Shown here: positions 1 through 8,263 of the stretch, piece after piece
How positions within the stretch are numbered: position 1 is the first letter of the stretch
Layout: each line of letters begins with the position of its first letter
Origin: a bacterium
Lineage (GTDB): Bacteria > Bacteroidota > Bacteroidia > Chitinophagales > Saprospiraceae
Direction of reading: 5' to 3'
Assembly: GCA_024742755.1 (NCBI GenBank)
Contig: JANSXW010000018.1
Coordinates: 1-60,755, forward strand
Length of the DNA stretch: 60,755 nt
Made by a program: the position numbers and the translations under genes
Notes under the pieces: generated by a model
Told to the model about the DNA's origin: nothing
Seen by the model: only the letters and a program-made list of their open reading frames with translations
Database searches by the model: none

Positions 1-1
1 T

Positions 2-1075
2 CGGCTTTTGTCCACTTTAATGGCGATAATCGGGCTCAGCACATTAGGTTTTGCTCAAGATAAGCAAACTATTTTTGATGCCCTGTATTCATCGGAAATA
101 TTAGAGGTCACCATTGAGACAGACCTCTCCTACCTTATAGACAACCGCAAGAAGGACGATTACCAGCATGCCATTTTCTCTTTTGAGAATGCGCAGGGCA
201 AACTGGAGCAACATGATATGAAGCTCAAGCCCCGTGGCAAATTCCGCCGGAATGTATGCGATTTCCCGCCCATCAAGCTCAACTTCTCCAAAGACCGGCT
301 GATGGAGCGTGGCTATATCGCGGAGTACGACAAGCTCAAGCTCGTCACGCATTGTATGGAGGATAAATTCGCTTCCCGGGAGAACGTGGCCCGCGAATAC
401 CTGGCCTACCGTCTTTACAATATCATTTCTGACAAAAGCTACCGGGTGCAGTTGGTCCGGATCGACTATGTCGACAGCAAAAACCGGATCAGCAAAATCA
501 GGCGCTACGGGTTTATCCTGGAGGATACCGATGAGATGGCGCACCGTGCCGGCGGTAAAGAGTGCGAAGAGTGCATCAATGTACCGGCTAATGAGCTCGC
601 TCAGAAAGAGGAGCACATCATGTCTGTCTTTCAGTACATGATCGGTAATGCCGACTACAACACGGGCATGATGCGCAACGTCAAAATGGTCCGCCCCTAT
701 ACTGGCACCGGTGTGATTCCGGTACCTTATGATTTCGATTTTGCAGGTTTTGTTGCCCCGTCCTACGCCATTCCGAACTCAGATTACGGGCTCGTTTCCG
801 TGAAGCAACGGGTTTTCCTGGGCAATAAGGTAGACAGTGCCCTCCTGTCCTCTACGCTGCAGCACTTCCTGTTCAAACGCATGGAGATGGAGCGGGAGAT
901 CGACAACTTTAAGCTGCTTGACCGGCAGAGCCGTACTGAAGTGCTTAGGTACCTCGACACCTTTTATAAGGAAGCAGAAAATATCCTGAGTGGCTCTCCC
1001 CTGCGGGAAACACTCCATAAACAAGCGCTGCAGGAGCAGGAAAAAGGCAAAGGCACGAACGAGGTCAGGCGCTAA
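2..1075 (+). CDS. Secreted CotH-like protein, 5'-truncated by window edge
   Basis: The reading frame is open from base 2, so the true start lies upstream of the window; the first Met-like codon (TTG at 8) is not a convincing start. The visible N-terminus is a hydrophobic stretch ending in GFAQ, which reads as the end of a signal peptide. The segment LKPRGKFRR and the later IGNADYN and PYDFDFAG motifs resemble the arginine/glycine, catalytic-loop and metal-binding regions of CotH/HipA-like kinase folds. That fold assignment is inference from a few motifs; many Bacteroidota homologues are simply hypothetical. It probably acts outside the inner membrane. The 3' end overlaps the convergent MOSC gene by 11 bp. 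No neighbour suggests a pathway. Confidence 0.7.
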   Translation, partial: RLLSTLMAIIGLSTLGFAQDKQTIFDALYSSEILEVTIETDLSYLIDNRKKDDYQHAIFSFENAQGKLEQHDMKLKPRGKFRRNVCDFPPIKLNFSKDRLMERGYIAEYDKLKLVTHCMEDKFASRENVAREYLAYRLYNIISDKSYRVQLVRIDYVDSKNRISKIRRYGFILEDTDEMAHRAGGKECEECINVPANELAQKEEHIMSVFQYMIGNADYNTGMMRNVKMVRPYTGTGVIPVPYDFDFAGFVAPSYAIPNSDYGLVSVKQRVFLGNKVDSALLSSTLQHFLFKRMEMEREIDNFKLLDRQSRTEVLRYLDTFYKEAENILSGSPLRETLHKQALQEQEKGKGTNEVRR

Positions 1076-1871
1076 CCTGGTCTCCCACGCGGATTAAAGC
1101 AGCGTCCTGCCCTTCTGCTAAAGTAGCGTGCAGCCCAAAATTCACCCCCTGTGCGTCACGCCGGTACGTGGCTAATGTTGCCAGGGGTTCCTGATATACG
1201 GCTGCCGTGGTTTGGTCGGTATTGATCACCTTGCAGCGGGTGCACTTGCGGATGCCCCGGAACGGCACATTCGAAATGGTAAAGGATGACCATTCCTCTT
1301 CTTCAAACGCTGTGCCGCCGGTAAAAACCAGGTTGGGTCGGAAACGGTTCATGGGAACCGGGTCTGCCAGATGGCTGTTCAGGTCCTGCAAAGCGGCTTC
1401 TCCGGTGATAAGCAAGGGGCAGCTGTCTGCGAAAAGGGTCGCCTCTCCGGGCCGGCCATACCTTTCGGAAAGCGGGCGGGCATTGGGCAGCGGCAGATAA
1501 ACCAACCGGCAAAAAGTCCCCAGCTGATCGCTCAGCCACTCGTTTACTTCCTCCCGGCAAAGTTTCGCCTCAACGAAATCTTCCCAAACCTGAACGCGGA
1601 CATCAGCTGCCTGCTCCGGGCCACTCAGTGGAGTAGCAATGCAATCATTCGGGTCCCGGCCGTGCGACAGTACCAGCTGCCCGTCCCGTAAAACCGGCTG
1701 TATCAAAGCCATTTTCGGGACTTTGCGCTGAGAGACAAACATGCCTTTCATGTCAACAACCATCCACTGACGGTCATAGGCCAGCCCGTGCGGCCCAACC
1801 GCAGACTCGGTGAGCTGTACCCCTCCCAGGCTCTTGACGGGGTATATATAAATTCCACTAATTTGTTTCAT
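1065..1871 (-). CDS. MOSC domain protein (mARC/YcbX-like)
   Basis: 268 aa. Residues 1-60 match the MOSC_N beta-barrel (PVKSLGG, GLAYDRQWMVVD) and residues ~150-265 the MOSC domain with RFRPN near 176 and the Cys pair at C210/C213 in CTRCKVINTD; in this family a Cys of that region coordinates the molybdenum cofactor. By family, it would carry Moco and perform reductions of N-hydroxylated compounds or sulfur-carrier chemistry. There is no signal peptide, so it is cytosolic. No fused ferredoxin domain is present, unlike YcbX, so electrons must come from another protein. The ATG at 1871 begins exactly at the conserved barrel. It overlaps the end of the upstream convergent gene by 11 bp and appears monocistronic. 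Confidence 0.9.
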   Translation of the reverse strand: MKQISGIYIYPVKSLGGVQLTESAVGPHGLAYDRQWMVVDMKGMFVSQRKVPKMALIQPVLRDGQLVLSHGRDPNDCIATPLSGPEQAADVRVQVWEDFVEAKLCREEVNEWLSDQLGTFCRLVYLPLPNARPLSERYGRPGEATLFADSCPLLITGEAALQDLNSHLADPVPMNRFRPNLVFTGGTAFEEEEWSSFTISNVPFRGIRKCTRCKVINTDQTTAAVYQEPLATLATYRRDAQGVNFGLHATLAEGQDAALIRVGDQVSA

Positions 1872-2105
1872 GCTTTAGTATTCACCCTTTGTTTTTGCAA
1901 CCAATTGTAGAAGAATCCGTACAATTGCCTGGATTGAATGATTTACAAACGGTCATTCCCGATGTAAATCCAAATATCTAACCCGGACAAGATAAACTTT
2001 TCCGCTGCTTTCAGACGAGTGTCTGGGCCGGAAAAGGTTTTAGGACACATGGGCGTGCGTTAAATTTTCGTATGCCCGGACAACAACCGATTTAACACAA
2101 TTGCT

Positions 2106-4346
2106 ATGAAATTTTGGCCCCTCATTGCGATGTTTTTGCTGCCCCTGCCCTCCCTGCAGGGGCAGAATTCCCGCCTCAGCAAAGCGGATTCCTATTTCTC
2201 TGAAGGCAAGCTGGAAGCCGCCATCCCTCTCTACCATCAGGTACTGCAACGGCAGGACGTGCCCCATGCAAAAATCAATCTGGCAGAAGCTTACTACGGC
2301 ATTGGAGACTACCATACGGCCGCCAACTGGTTCGCCCTGGTGATGCCCATGGAAGAGTGCCAACCGGTGCATCAACTCAAATACGGCTATGCCCTCTTGC
2401 ACAGCGGCAAATGCGAGGCGGCTATCCGATGGTTCAACATCTACCTGGAACAACGCCCCTTTGACCCCCGCAAACCAGACTTGCTCAATGCCTGCGACAA
2501 GTATCAATCGCTGCAAAACAAGTCAAAAGGGCAGGTTGAGGTGGTCCATTTGCCTTTCAATGCGCCCAGCAATGACTTTTCGCCTGTCCTTTACCGCAAC
2601 GGGCTGGTTTTCACAAGCGACCGCTATCAGGTGGAGGGCCAGTACCTGGCTCATTTATTCCAGGTCAGCCTTACCACAGCAGACACCTTGTCTTACGGAA
2701 CGCCCAAGCCTTTTGACGTTGAGACGCCCCAAAACCTGCACGAGGGCCCGGCTACCTTCAATGCCAGCGGAAATGAAATCTTTTTCACCCGTACCCGCCC
2801 CGAAAGTCAGGCGCGCAAGAAGCTGGAAATCCGGACCGGGCGCCTGCTGCCACAGGGCACCTGGAGCGCGCTGTACCCGCTGACTTTTTGCAGTGACGAA
2901 TATGCGGTGGCTTTCCCTGCACTCAGCCCCGAAGGAGACCGGTTGTTTTTTGCATCCGATATGCCCGGTGGGTACGGCGGTATTGACCTTTACGTCAGTG
3001 TGCGCATCAATGGTGCCTGGGGCCGCCCGATCAATCTGGGGCCGGTCATCAACACCCCGGGCGATGAACTGTACCCCTACGTCAGCCCCGCCGGTGATTT
3101 GTACTTTTCCTCCAATGGGCTGCTGGGATTGGGCATGCTGGATTTATTTGTGACCCGTGAAGGCAAAGACGGTATCTGGCAGCGCCCGGAAAACCTTGGT
3201 GCGCCCTTCAATTCGGCCGCCGACGACTTTGGGTTTGCCATGATGGATGCCTCTGAAAGCGGCTACTTTACCTCCAACCGGCAGGGCGGCGCAGGAGGGG
3301 ACGATATCTACTTCTTCCGGCGGAGTGGCCGGATCGCCTCGATTGATGTCCTGGACCTTACCAATGGCATGCCCGTGCCTCACGCCGCATTGCTCGACAC
3401 CCAAAATAGCGACACCCTGCACACCAACGCAGGCGGCCGCATCGTGCTCCGGGTCCCATCCTGTACCACCCTTACCGGATGGCAGGAAGGCTTTTTCCCA
3501 AAGTCGGTGGATATTTGCCCGGACGATGTGCCAAACGGTTCAGATACGCTATTCCTCGCCATCGCTCTGCAACCGGATATACCGCAAACGCTGAAGGGCG
3601 TGGTGTTTGACCGGACCTCTGGCCGGCCACTGGACGGGGTGAAAATCAAACTGGAATCAGAAGGCGCCTGTGCTTCTTCCGATCTTGTTTATGCCAACGG
3701 GCAGGGGCGGTTCACCATTGAATTGCAAAATGAGTGCTGCTACGATATTACCGCCACCCTTGAAGGCTACGAGCATGTCACAGAGCAGTCTGTCTGCGCC
3801 ACCGGCCCTAACCGGGAGCAGTACATCAATCTGTTCCTGCAGCCCCGGAGCAATGCTATGCCTGTCTCCGCCCCTTCCGACTCCACAACCTTTGCTGAAA
3901 GCCTGGATGATAAGGAATCAGGGAGAACCCAAACCGACTTATTCGAAGGCTTTGAGCCCAGCCGGCCAAGCAGCAGAGACACCTCTACGGCCCTGGCTTA
4001 CAAACTCAATGTCTACTACGATGTCGGCCGCTCAAGCGTACAGCCCGGTTCTGTCAGTGAATTGCTCAAACTGCGTGACCTGCTGCTAAAAAACCCCAGC
4101 CTGGTGGTTGAAATCTCTTCTCATACCGATGCGAATGGCAATGCCGTAGCAAATGAAGAACTCAGTCAGCGGCGGGCCAATGCCATCGTCCGCTATCTGA
4201 CGAGCGAAGGCATTGACCGGGCCCGCATGATCCCTGTTGGGTACGGGGAGGCTTTGCTGACCAATGATTGTTCAGATGGTGTGGACTGCCCGGAGTGGAT
4301 GCACCAGGAAAACCGGCGTACGGAATTCAGGATTATCCGGCAGTAA
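2106..4346 (+). CDS. PorE-like TPR / PD40 propeller / OmpA-C envelope protein
   Basis: 746 aa with an N-terminal signal peptide ending near GQ at 19-20. Order of domains: TPR-like repeats (~25-130), PD40/WD40-like propeller blades (~165-435; FTSDRY, IFFTRTR, FASDMPGGYGGIDLY, FSSNG, FTSNRQGG), a beta-sandwich with a carboxypeptidase regulatory-like segment (~500-580, LKGVVFDRTSGRPLDG), and an OmpA C-terminal peptidoglycan-binding domain (~630-746) with SSHTDANG and RRANAIVRYL. This is the same domain order described for PorE of the type IX secretion system in Porphyromonas, so an envelope-anchoring T9SS accessory role is plausible. Many Bacteroidota paralogs share the architecture without being PorE, so no symbol is given. 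It is flanked by convergent ppc 31 bp downstream. Confidence 0.88.
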   Translation: MKFWPLIAMFLLPLPSLQGQNSRLSKADSYFSEGKLEAAIPLYHQVLQRQDVPHAKINLAEAYYGIGDYHTAANWFALVMPMEECQPVHQLKYGYALLHSGKCEAAIRWFNIYLEQRPFDPRKPDLLNACDKYQSLQNKSKGQVEVVHLPFNAPSNDFSPVLYRNGLVFTSDRYQVEGQYLAHLFQVSLTTADTLSYGTPKPFDVETPQNLHEGPATFNASGNEIFFTRTRPESQARKKLEIRTGRLLPQGTWSALYPLTFCSDEYAVAFPALSPEGDRLFFASDMPGGYGGIDLYVSVRINGAWGRPINLGPVINTPGDELYPYVSPAGDLYFSSNGLLGLGMLDLFVTREGKDGIWQRPENLGAPFNSAADDFGFAMMDASESGYFTSNRQGGAGGDDIYFFRRSGRIASIDVLDLTNGMPVPHAALLDTQNSDTLHTNAGGRIVLRVPSCTTLTGWQEGFFPKSVDICPDDVPNGSDTLFLAIALQPDIPQTLKGVVFDRTSGRPLDGVKIKLESEGACASSDLVYANGQGRFTIELQNECCYDITATLEGYEHVTEQSVCATGPNREQYINLFLQPRSNAMPVSAPSDSTTFAESLDDKESGRTQTDLFEGFEPSRPSSRDTSTALAYKLNVYYDVGRSSVQPGSVSELLKLRDLLLKNPSLVVEISSHTDANGNAVANEELSQRRANAIVRYLTSEGIDRARMIPVGYGEALLTNDCSDGVDCPEWMHQENRRTEFRIIRQ

Positions 4347-4377
4347 ATAGCATGCCTTTAGATTCCGGGCCTGGCGA

Positions 4378-7140
4378 TTAGCCGGTGGTGCCAATAGCAC
4401 CGGCGATAGCATTAATCGTTAGCATCAGTTCCATTTGCGTGTGCGCCGCCTGCTTAGCGCCCCTTGCTTTTTCCGCCCGCCAGCGCTCCAGCAAAGCAAT
4501 CTGATGGCGGTGAAGCGGCTGCAGCACAACCGAGCGCATTTCATTGGAACGGGCACGGCGCGGATGGCGGGATTCGTAATCGCCCCCCAGCAATTGATCG
4601 AGTTGCTGCCGGACCAGGGCCAGCTCCTGCCCAAACATTTTGAGGAAACGTTCCCGAATCGCCTCGTCCTCCACCAGTGCTGCATAGGCCGCCATGATGT
4701 TTTCGTCCACTTCTCCAACGCTGTTGTCTACATTTTGCAGGACATACTTTAGAAACGGTTCTTCCCCGCATTGTCCTTTTAATGCTGTATAAGCCTCTGG
4801 TTTTTCCTTTTCCAGGGACTGTAGGGCCGTACCCAGCCCGTACCAGCTCGTCATATGGTAACGCGACTGCCCCCATGCAAACACCCAGGGGATGGCCCGC
4901 AAATCCGCCAGTGTGCTTGCCCCGGTCCGCTTAGCCGGACGGGAGCCGATTTTACTGGATTCGATGGCATCAATAGGGGTGGCCTGCCGGAAGAAAGGGA
5001 TAAACCCATCGGTATGCAACAAGGCAGCGTAGTGCTCCCGGCTGTCTTGTGCCAGGCGCTCCAGGATGGCCTCCATGGGATGGCCTTCACAAGGCGCCTG
5101 CCGGTCGAGCACGGTACGGGCGAAGGTGCCGGCCACCAGCAGCTCCAGGTTGTAAGCTGCGTTGAGCTTGTAGGCATACTTTTGGGCGATGGTCTCTCCC
5201 TGTTCGGTAAGCCGTATGCGGCTATTCAGGGTACCGCACGGCAGGGCATTGAGGAAAGCCGCCGTGGGGCCTGACCCCCGGCTGATCGACCCGCCTTTGC
5301 CGTGAAAAAACAGGATATCGACCCCCATTTCTGCTCCGGCGCGGGACAGCCGCTGCTGCGCTTTGTACAGGTACCACTGACTTGCCATGATGCCTCCGTC
5401 TTTATTGCTGTCGCTGTAGCCCACCATGACCTGCTGACGGGGCTTATCCCAATGCCGGGTCTTCATGAGGTAGCGCATAGAGCGGGCTGTGAAGGGGTGC
5501 TCCAGGAAATTGCGCAGGATTTCAGGGCCCCGCTCCAGGTCATCTACGGTTTCCAGCAGGGGCACTACCGGGACTGTGCAAACCAGGCCTTCCTCCGTCA
5601 TTTCCGTCAGCCCGGCTTCCCGGGCAAGCAGGTAGACCACCAGCAAATCAGAGACCGAACGGGTCATGCTGACGATGAAAGACCCCAGGCAGTTGATGCC
5701 ATATTTTTCGGTATGCGCCTTTAAGGTCCGATAGCATTCCGCCACTGCACGGGCGTTGTCTTCCAGCTCAGCATCGGGATGGGTAAATGGCCGGGCAGAC
5801 TCCAATTCACGGCTGAGGAACTCCAGCCGTTTTTGTTCTGACCAGCTGCCGAAATCCGTATCCGGGACCAATGCTGCCTTGAGGAGCTGGGACACCGCCT
5901 GATCGTGAAAGGCACTGTTTTGGCGAATGTCTAATGCGGCCAGGTGAAAGCCGAGGGTTTCCACCACCCGCTTCACAACCACCACTTCGCGGTAAGCGAC
6001 CGTGGTGGCACCGTGGGCATCCAAAGCCCGCTGCAGCATCGTCAGGTCCTTCACCAGGTCTTCACTGTGAAAATAACAGCCCGGCCGCTCGGACAACTGA
6101 ACGGCGTGGCCCCGCTGCGTATCCACCGGCAGCTTCACCAGCATCAGATTGGCCATTTGCCGGAAGGCTTCACCCTTATTGCGGTCCAGGGCTTCCTGAC
6201 CGGTTTTTTCCCCCAGCTCTTCCACCATTTCGCGGATGCGCTCCTGTGCTTCGGGTATCAGCTCCTCGATTTGGCAGGCGAAACTCAGGTGACGGACCAG
6301 GCGCGCCAGTTTACGGCGTATGGCAACGAAGGCATTCAGGCGAAGGCGGAGTAAGGTGTGCTGCGTCACATCGGCAGTAACCAGCGGGTGGCCGTCGCGG
6401 TCACCACCCACCCAGTCCCCGAAAGAGATTTTGGGGTAAGCATGAGCCCGGGCCAGCGTGCCAGGGGCAATCCCGAAGGACTCGCCCGCCTTTTCCAGCC
6501 GGCGGTCCAGTATTTGAATCAAATCCGGGAAGACCTCCAGCAGGTAGTGCATGACATTCCGCAGCTCAGAGGTTACATCCGGCTTTTCCAGATAGATTTC
6601 GCCGGTTTTCCAGAGGCGGTACAAGTTCTCTTTGATTTCCAGGTTCAGTTCCTCCCGCTCCCGGGCGTTGTACATCTGGTTTTCACGCTGCACCAACAGG
6701 AGGTAAAGCTCCCGGTGGTGCTCCAGTACGGTGGTCCGCTTTGCTTCCGTAGGGTGGGCGGTCAGCACCGGCTCCACCGAAATTTGCCGGAGGGCTCTCA
6801 GGGCTTCCTCCTTTGGAACGCCAGCCTCCTGCAGCCGGCGGAAAGCTTCTACCCAAAGCCCGGGCTCCGGGTCTCCCGATTCGTCTTCTGCCCGGCGCCG
6901 GTGCTGCACAGCGGTATTGATCTCCGCCATGCTCATCAATTGAAAAACCAGGGAGTACAATTGCAGGTGACGGGTGGTCAGCTCATCCGGTACGCCCGCC
7001 TGACCAATCCAGGGAATTTGTTCTGCGAGTTGGGCTTCCCCACTCTCCTTGAGCACATCCTGCAATAGCTGCAATAAGTGCTGCAAGTCCTGATAGGTCT
7101 TTTTGAAATGCTGTTGGGCGTTAGCCAGGAGGGTCTCCAT
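4378..7140 (-). CDS. ppc: Phosphoenolpyruvate carboxylase
   Basis: 920 aa, full length for bacterial PEPC. It carboxylates phosphoenolpyruvate with bicarbonate to oxaloacetate, an anaplerotic cytosolic step. Visible signatures: the catalytic His region LTAHPTEAKR (His about 129), GGDRDGHPLV for PEP binding, the glycine loop FHGKGGSISRGSGP (family consensus FHGRGGSxGRGGGP), GYSDSNKDGG, and a C-terminus ending GTTG, where the terminal glycine is normally conserved in active sites. Substitutions such as ISRGSG are variants within the family and no catalytic residue is missing. The ATG at 7140 is followed by a normal helical N-terminus. It is divergent from the lipoprotein at 7321 and convergent with the OmpA-family gene. 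Confidence 0.97.
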   Translation of the reverse strand: METLLANAQQHFKKTYQDLQHLLQLLQDVLKESGEAQLAEQIPWIGQAGVPDELTTRHLQLYSLVFQLMSMAEINTAVQHRRRAEDESGDPEPGLWVEAFRRLQEAGVPKEEALRALRQISVEPVLTAHPTEAKRTTVLEHHRELYLLLVQRENQMYNAREREELNLEIKENLYRLWKTGEIYLEKPDVTSELRNVMHYLLEVFPDLIQILDRRLEKAGESFGIAPGTLARAHAYPKISFGDWVGGDRDGHPLVTADVTQHTLLRLRLNAFVAIRRKLARLVRHLSFACQIEELIPEAQERIREMVEELGEKTGQEALDRNKGEAFRQMANLMLVKLPVDTQRGHAVQLSERPGCYFHSEDLVKDLTMLQRALDAHGATTVAYREVVVVKRVVETLGFHLAALDIRQNSAFHDQAVSQLLKAALVPDTDFGSWSEQKRLEFLSRELESARPFTHPDAELEDNARAVAECYRTLKAHTEKYGINCLGSFIVSMTRSVSDLLVVYLLAREAGLTEMTEEGLVCTVPVVPLLETVDDLERGPEILRNFLEHPFTARSMRYLMKTRHWDKPRQQVMVGYSDSNKDGGIMASQWYLYKAQQRLSRAGAEMGVDILFFHGKGGSISRGSGPTAAFLNALPCGTLNSRIRLTEQGETIAQKYAYKLNAAYNLELLVAGTFARTVLDRQAPCEGHPMEAILERLAQDSREHYAALLHTDGFIPFFRQATPIDAIESSKIGSRPAKRTGASTLADLRAIPWVFAWGQSRYHMTSWYGLGTALQSLEKEKPEAYTALKGQCGEEPFLKYVLQNVDNSVGEVDENIMAAYAALVEDEAIRERFLKMFGQELALVRQQLDQLLGGDYESRHPRRARSNEMRSVVLQPLHRHQIALLERWRAEKARGAKQAAHTQMELMLTINAIAGAIGTTG

Positions 7141-7279
7141 ATTTTCGCTGTTTTGTTTGTTTTATAGTTTTCCCAAATATCCTCAATCTTCTACTGAGAT
7201 CAAAGAATTCCTACCATATTAGATAGGCTAGCTATTTGGTTTTTACAACCGGCAAACCTGCCCGGGTCAATATATTGCC

Positions 7280-7287
7280 TATCTTTG
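7280..7287 (+). promoter_or_regulatory. TAnnTTTG (-7) promoter box
   Basis: TATCTTTG matches the Bacteroidota -7 consensus TAnnTTTG. It lies 33 bp before the ATG at 7321, so transcription would start near 7292, after the alternative upstream Met codon at 7285. This supports 7321 as the start of the lipoprotein gene. No clear -33 TTG is visible at the usual distance. Confidence 0.5.
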
Positions 7288-7320
7288 AGCATCACTTCAT
7301 CCCGAAAATTCGAAAATCTG

Positions 7321-8199
7321 ATGAAACAATTGTTTTATTTTCTGGCGGTTGCAGCAGCCGCCATGCTTACCTCCTGCACCAGCAATGAAGAGGAACTCTG
7401 GATCGAGGCCGATGGCAGCGGGCGGTACGAATCGACCATGGACCTGAGCGGTATTTATCCTTTTATACTCATGGGGCTCAACAGCGAGTCTGAGGAAGAA
7501 GAAGGTGAAGAGGAAGACCCTTTCACAAAGATGATGGAAGATTTATTGCAGTCTGAGTCCGTTGATACGCTGATCAGCTTCTCCGACATGATTGCGCGGG
7601 AGCTAGAAAAGGAAGGCAAGGATTTGGATAGGTTGCTGGACAGCCTTCAGGCTATCGACATCGAGGAAGCAGGCATTACGGAAGCGGAGAAAGAAGCCAA
7701 TCTCAAGATGTTCAGAGAGATGACGAATATACAGCTCCGCATGCAGGTCAAACGAGCGGAGTCTTTGTTCAAAATCACCACCATCAACACCTTCGACGAT
7801 ATTGCTGAATTTGAACAGGGCGGCAACTTCATGGAAACCATGATGGGCATGCGCGATAATGCGGCTATGGGCGGACAAAGTGAGATGATGGAGGATGTGC
7901 TGGGGGCCCAAACCCAGTTTTCTCTATCAGGCAAAACCCTGAACGTCTCCCGCCGCGGCCAGGACATGGGCGATATGAGCGAAGAAGACAAGCAGCAAAT
8001 GCAGATGGTGGAAGGCATGCTCGGCGATGAGCCTTACCGCCTGACAATCCACTTTCCCGGCAAGGTGAAGAAAACGTTGAATTCCAAATATGCCACCCGC
8101 GTGGACAAGGAAACCGTAGTTATTGAGATCCCCCAGGAGGACCTCAAAAACCCAGACATGAAGCTGGACCTGGGGATTAAATTCAAGGGGCTTAAATAG
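7321..8199 (+). CDS. Acidic lipoprotein of unknown function
   Basis: 292 aa from the ATG at 7321. A lipoprotein signal is clear: a short hydrophobic segment followed by MLTSC, giving lipidation near residue 18. The mature part begins with a beta-rich stretch (LWIEADGSGRYESTMDLS), then a strongly acidic run (SESEEEEGEEEDP) and a long amphipathic helical, Met-rich region, ending in a beta strand (IKFKGLK). I do not recognise a Pfam family with confidence; similar Bacteroidota lipoproteins are hypothetical. An in-frame Met 12 codons upstream is rejected because the promoter box at 7280 would place the transcript start downstream of it and because the signal peptide starts at 7321. It stands alone, followed by a bidirectional hairpin. 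Confidence 0.85.
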   Translation: MKQLFYFLAVAAAAMLTSCTSNEEELWIEADGSGRYESTMDLSGIYPFILMGLNSESEEEEGEEEDPFTKMMEDLLQSESVDTLISFSDMIARELEKEGKDLDRLLDSLQAIDIEEAGITEAEKEANLKMFREMTNIQLRMQVKRAESLFKITTINTFDDIAEFEQGGNFMETMMGMRDNAAMGGQSEMMEDVLGAQTQFSLSGKTLNVSRRGQDMGDMSEEDKQQMQMVEGMLGDEPYRLTIHFPGKVKKTLNSKYATRVDKETVVIEIPQEDLKNPDMKLDLGIKFKGLK

Positions 8200-8214
8200 C
8201 CTTACGAATGGCGA

Positions 8215-8250
8215 GCCTGCCTGCCCGTTTTAACCTTCGGGCAGGCAGGC
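8215..8250. terminator. Bidirectional hairpin between convergent genes
   Basis: A perfect 13-bp inverted repeat (GCCTGCCTGCCCG, 8215-8227, and its complement, 8238-8250) encloses a 10-nt loop. It lies 15 bp after the lipoprotein stop and 13 bp before the stop of the convergent propeller gene, so it could terminate both transcripts. T-tracts are weak on either side. Confidence 0.7.
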
Positions 8251-8263
8251 TGCCTTTAAGAGC

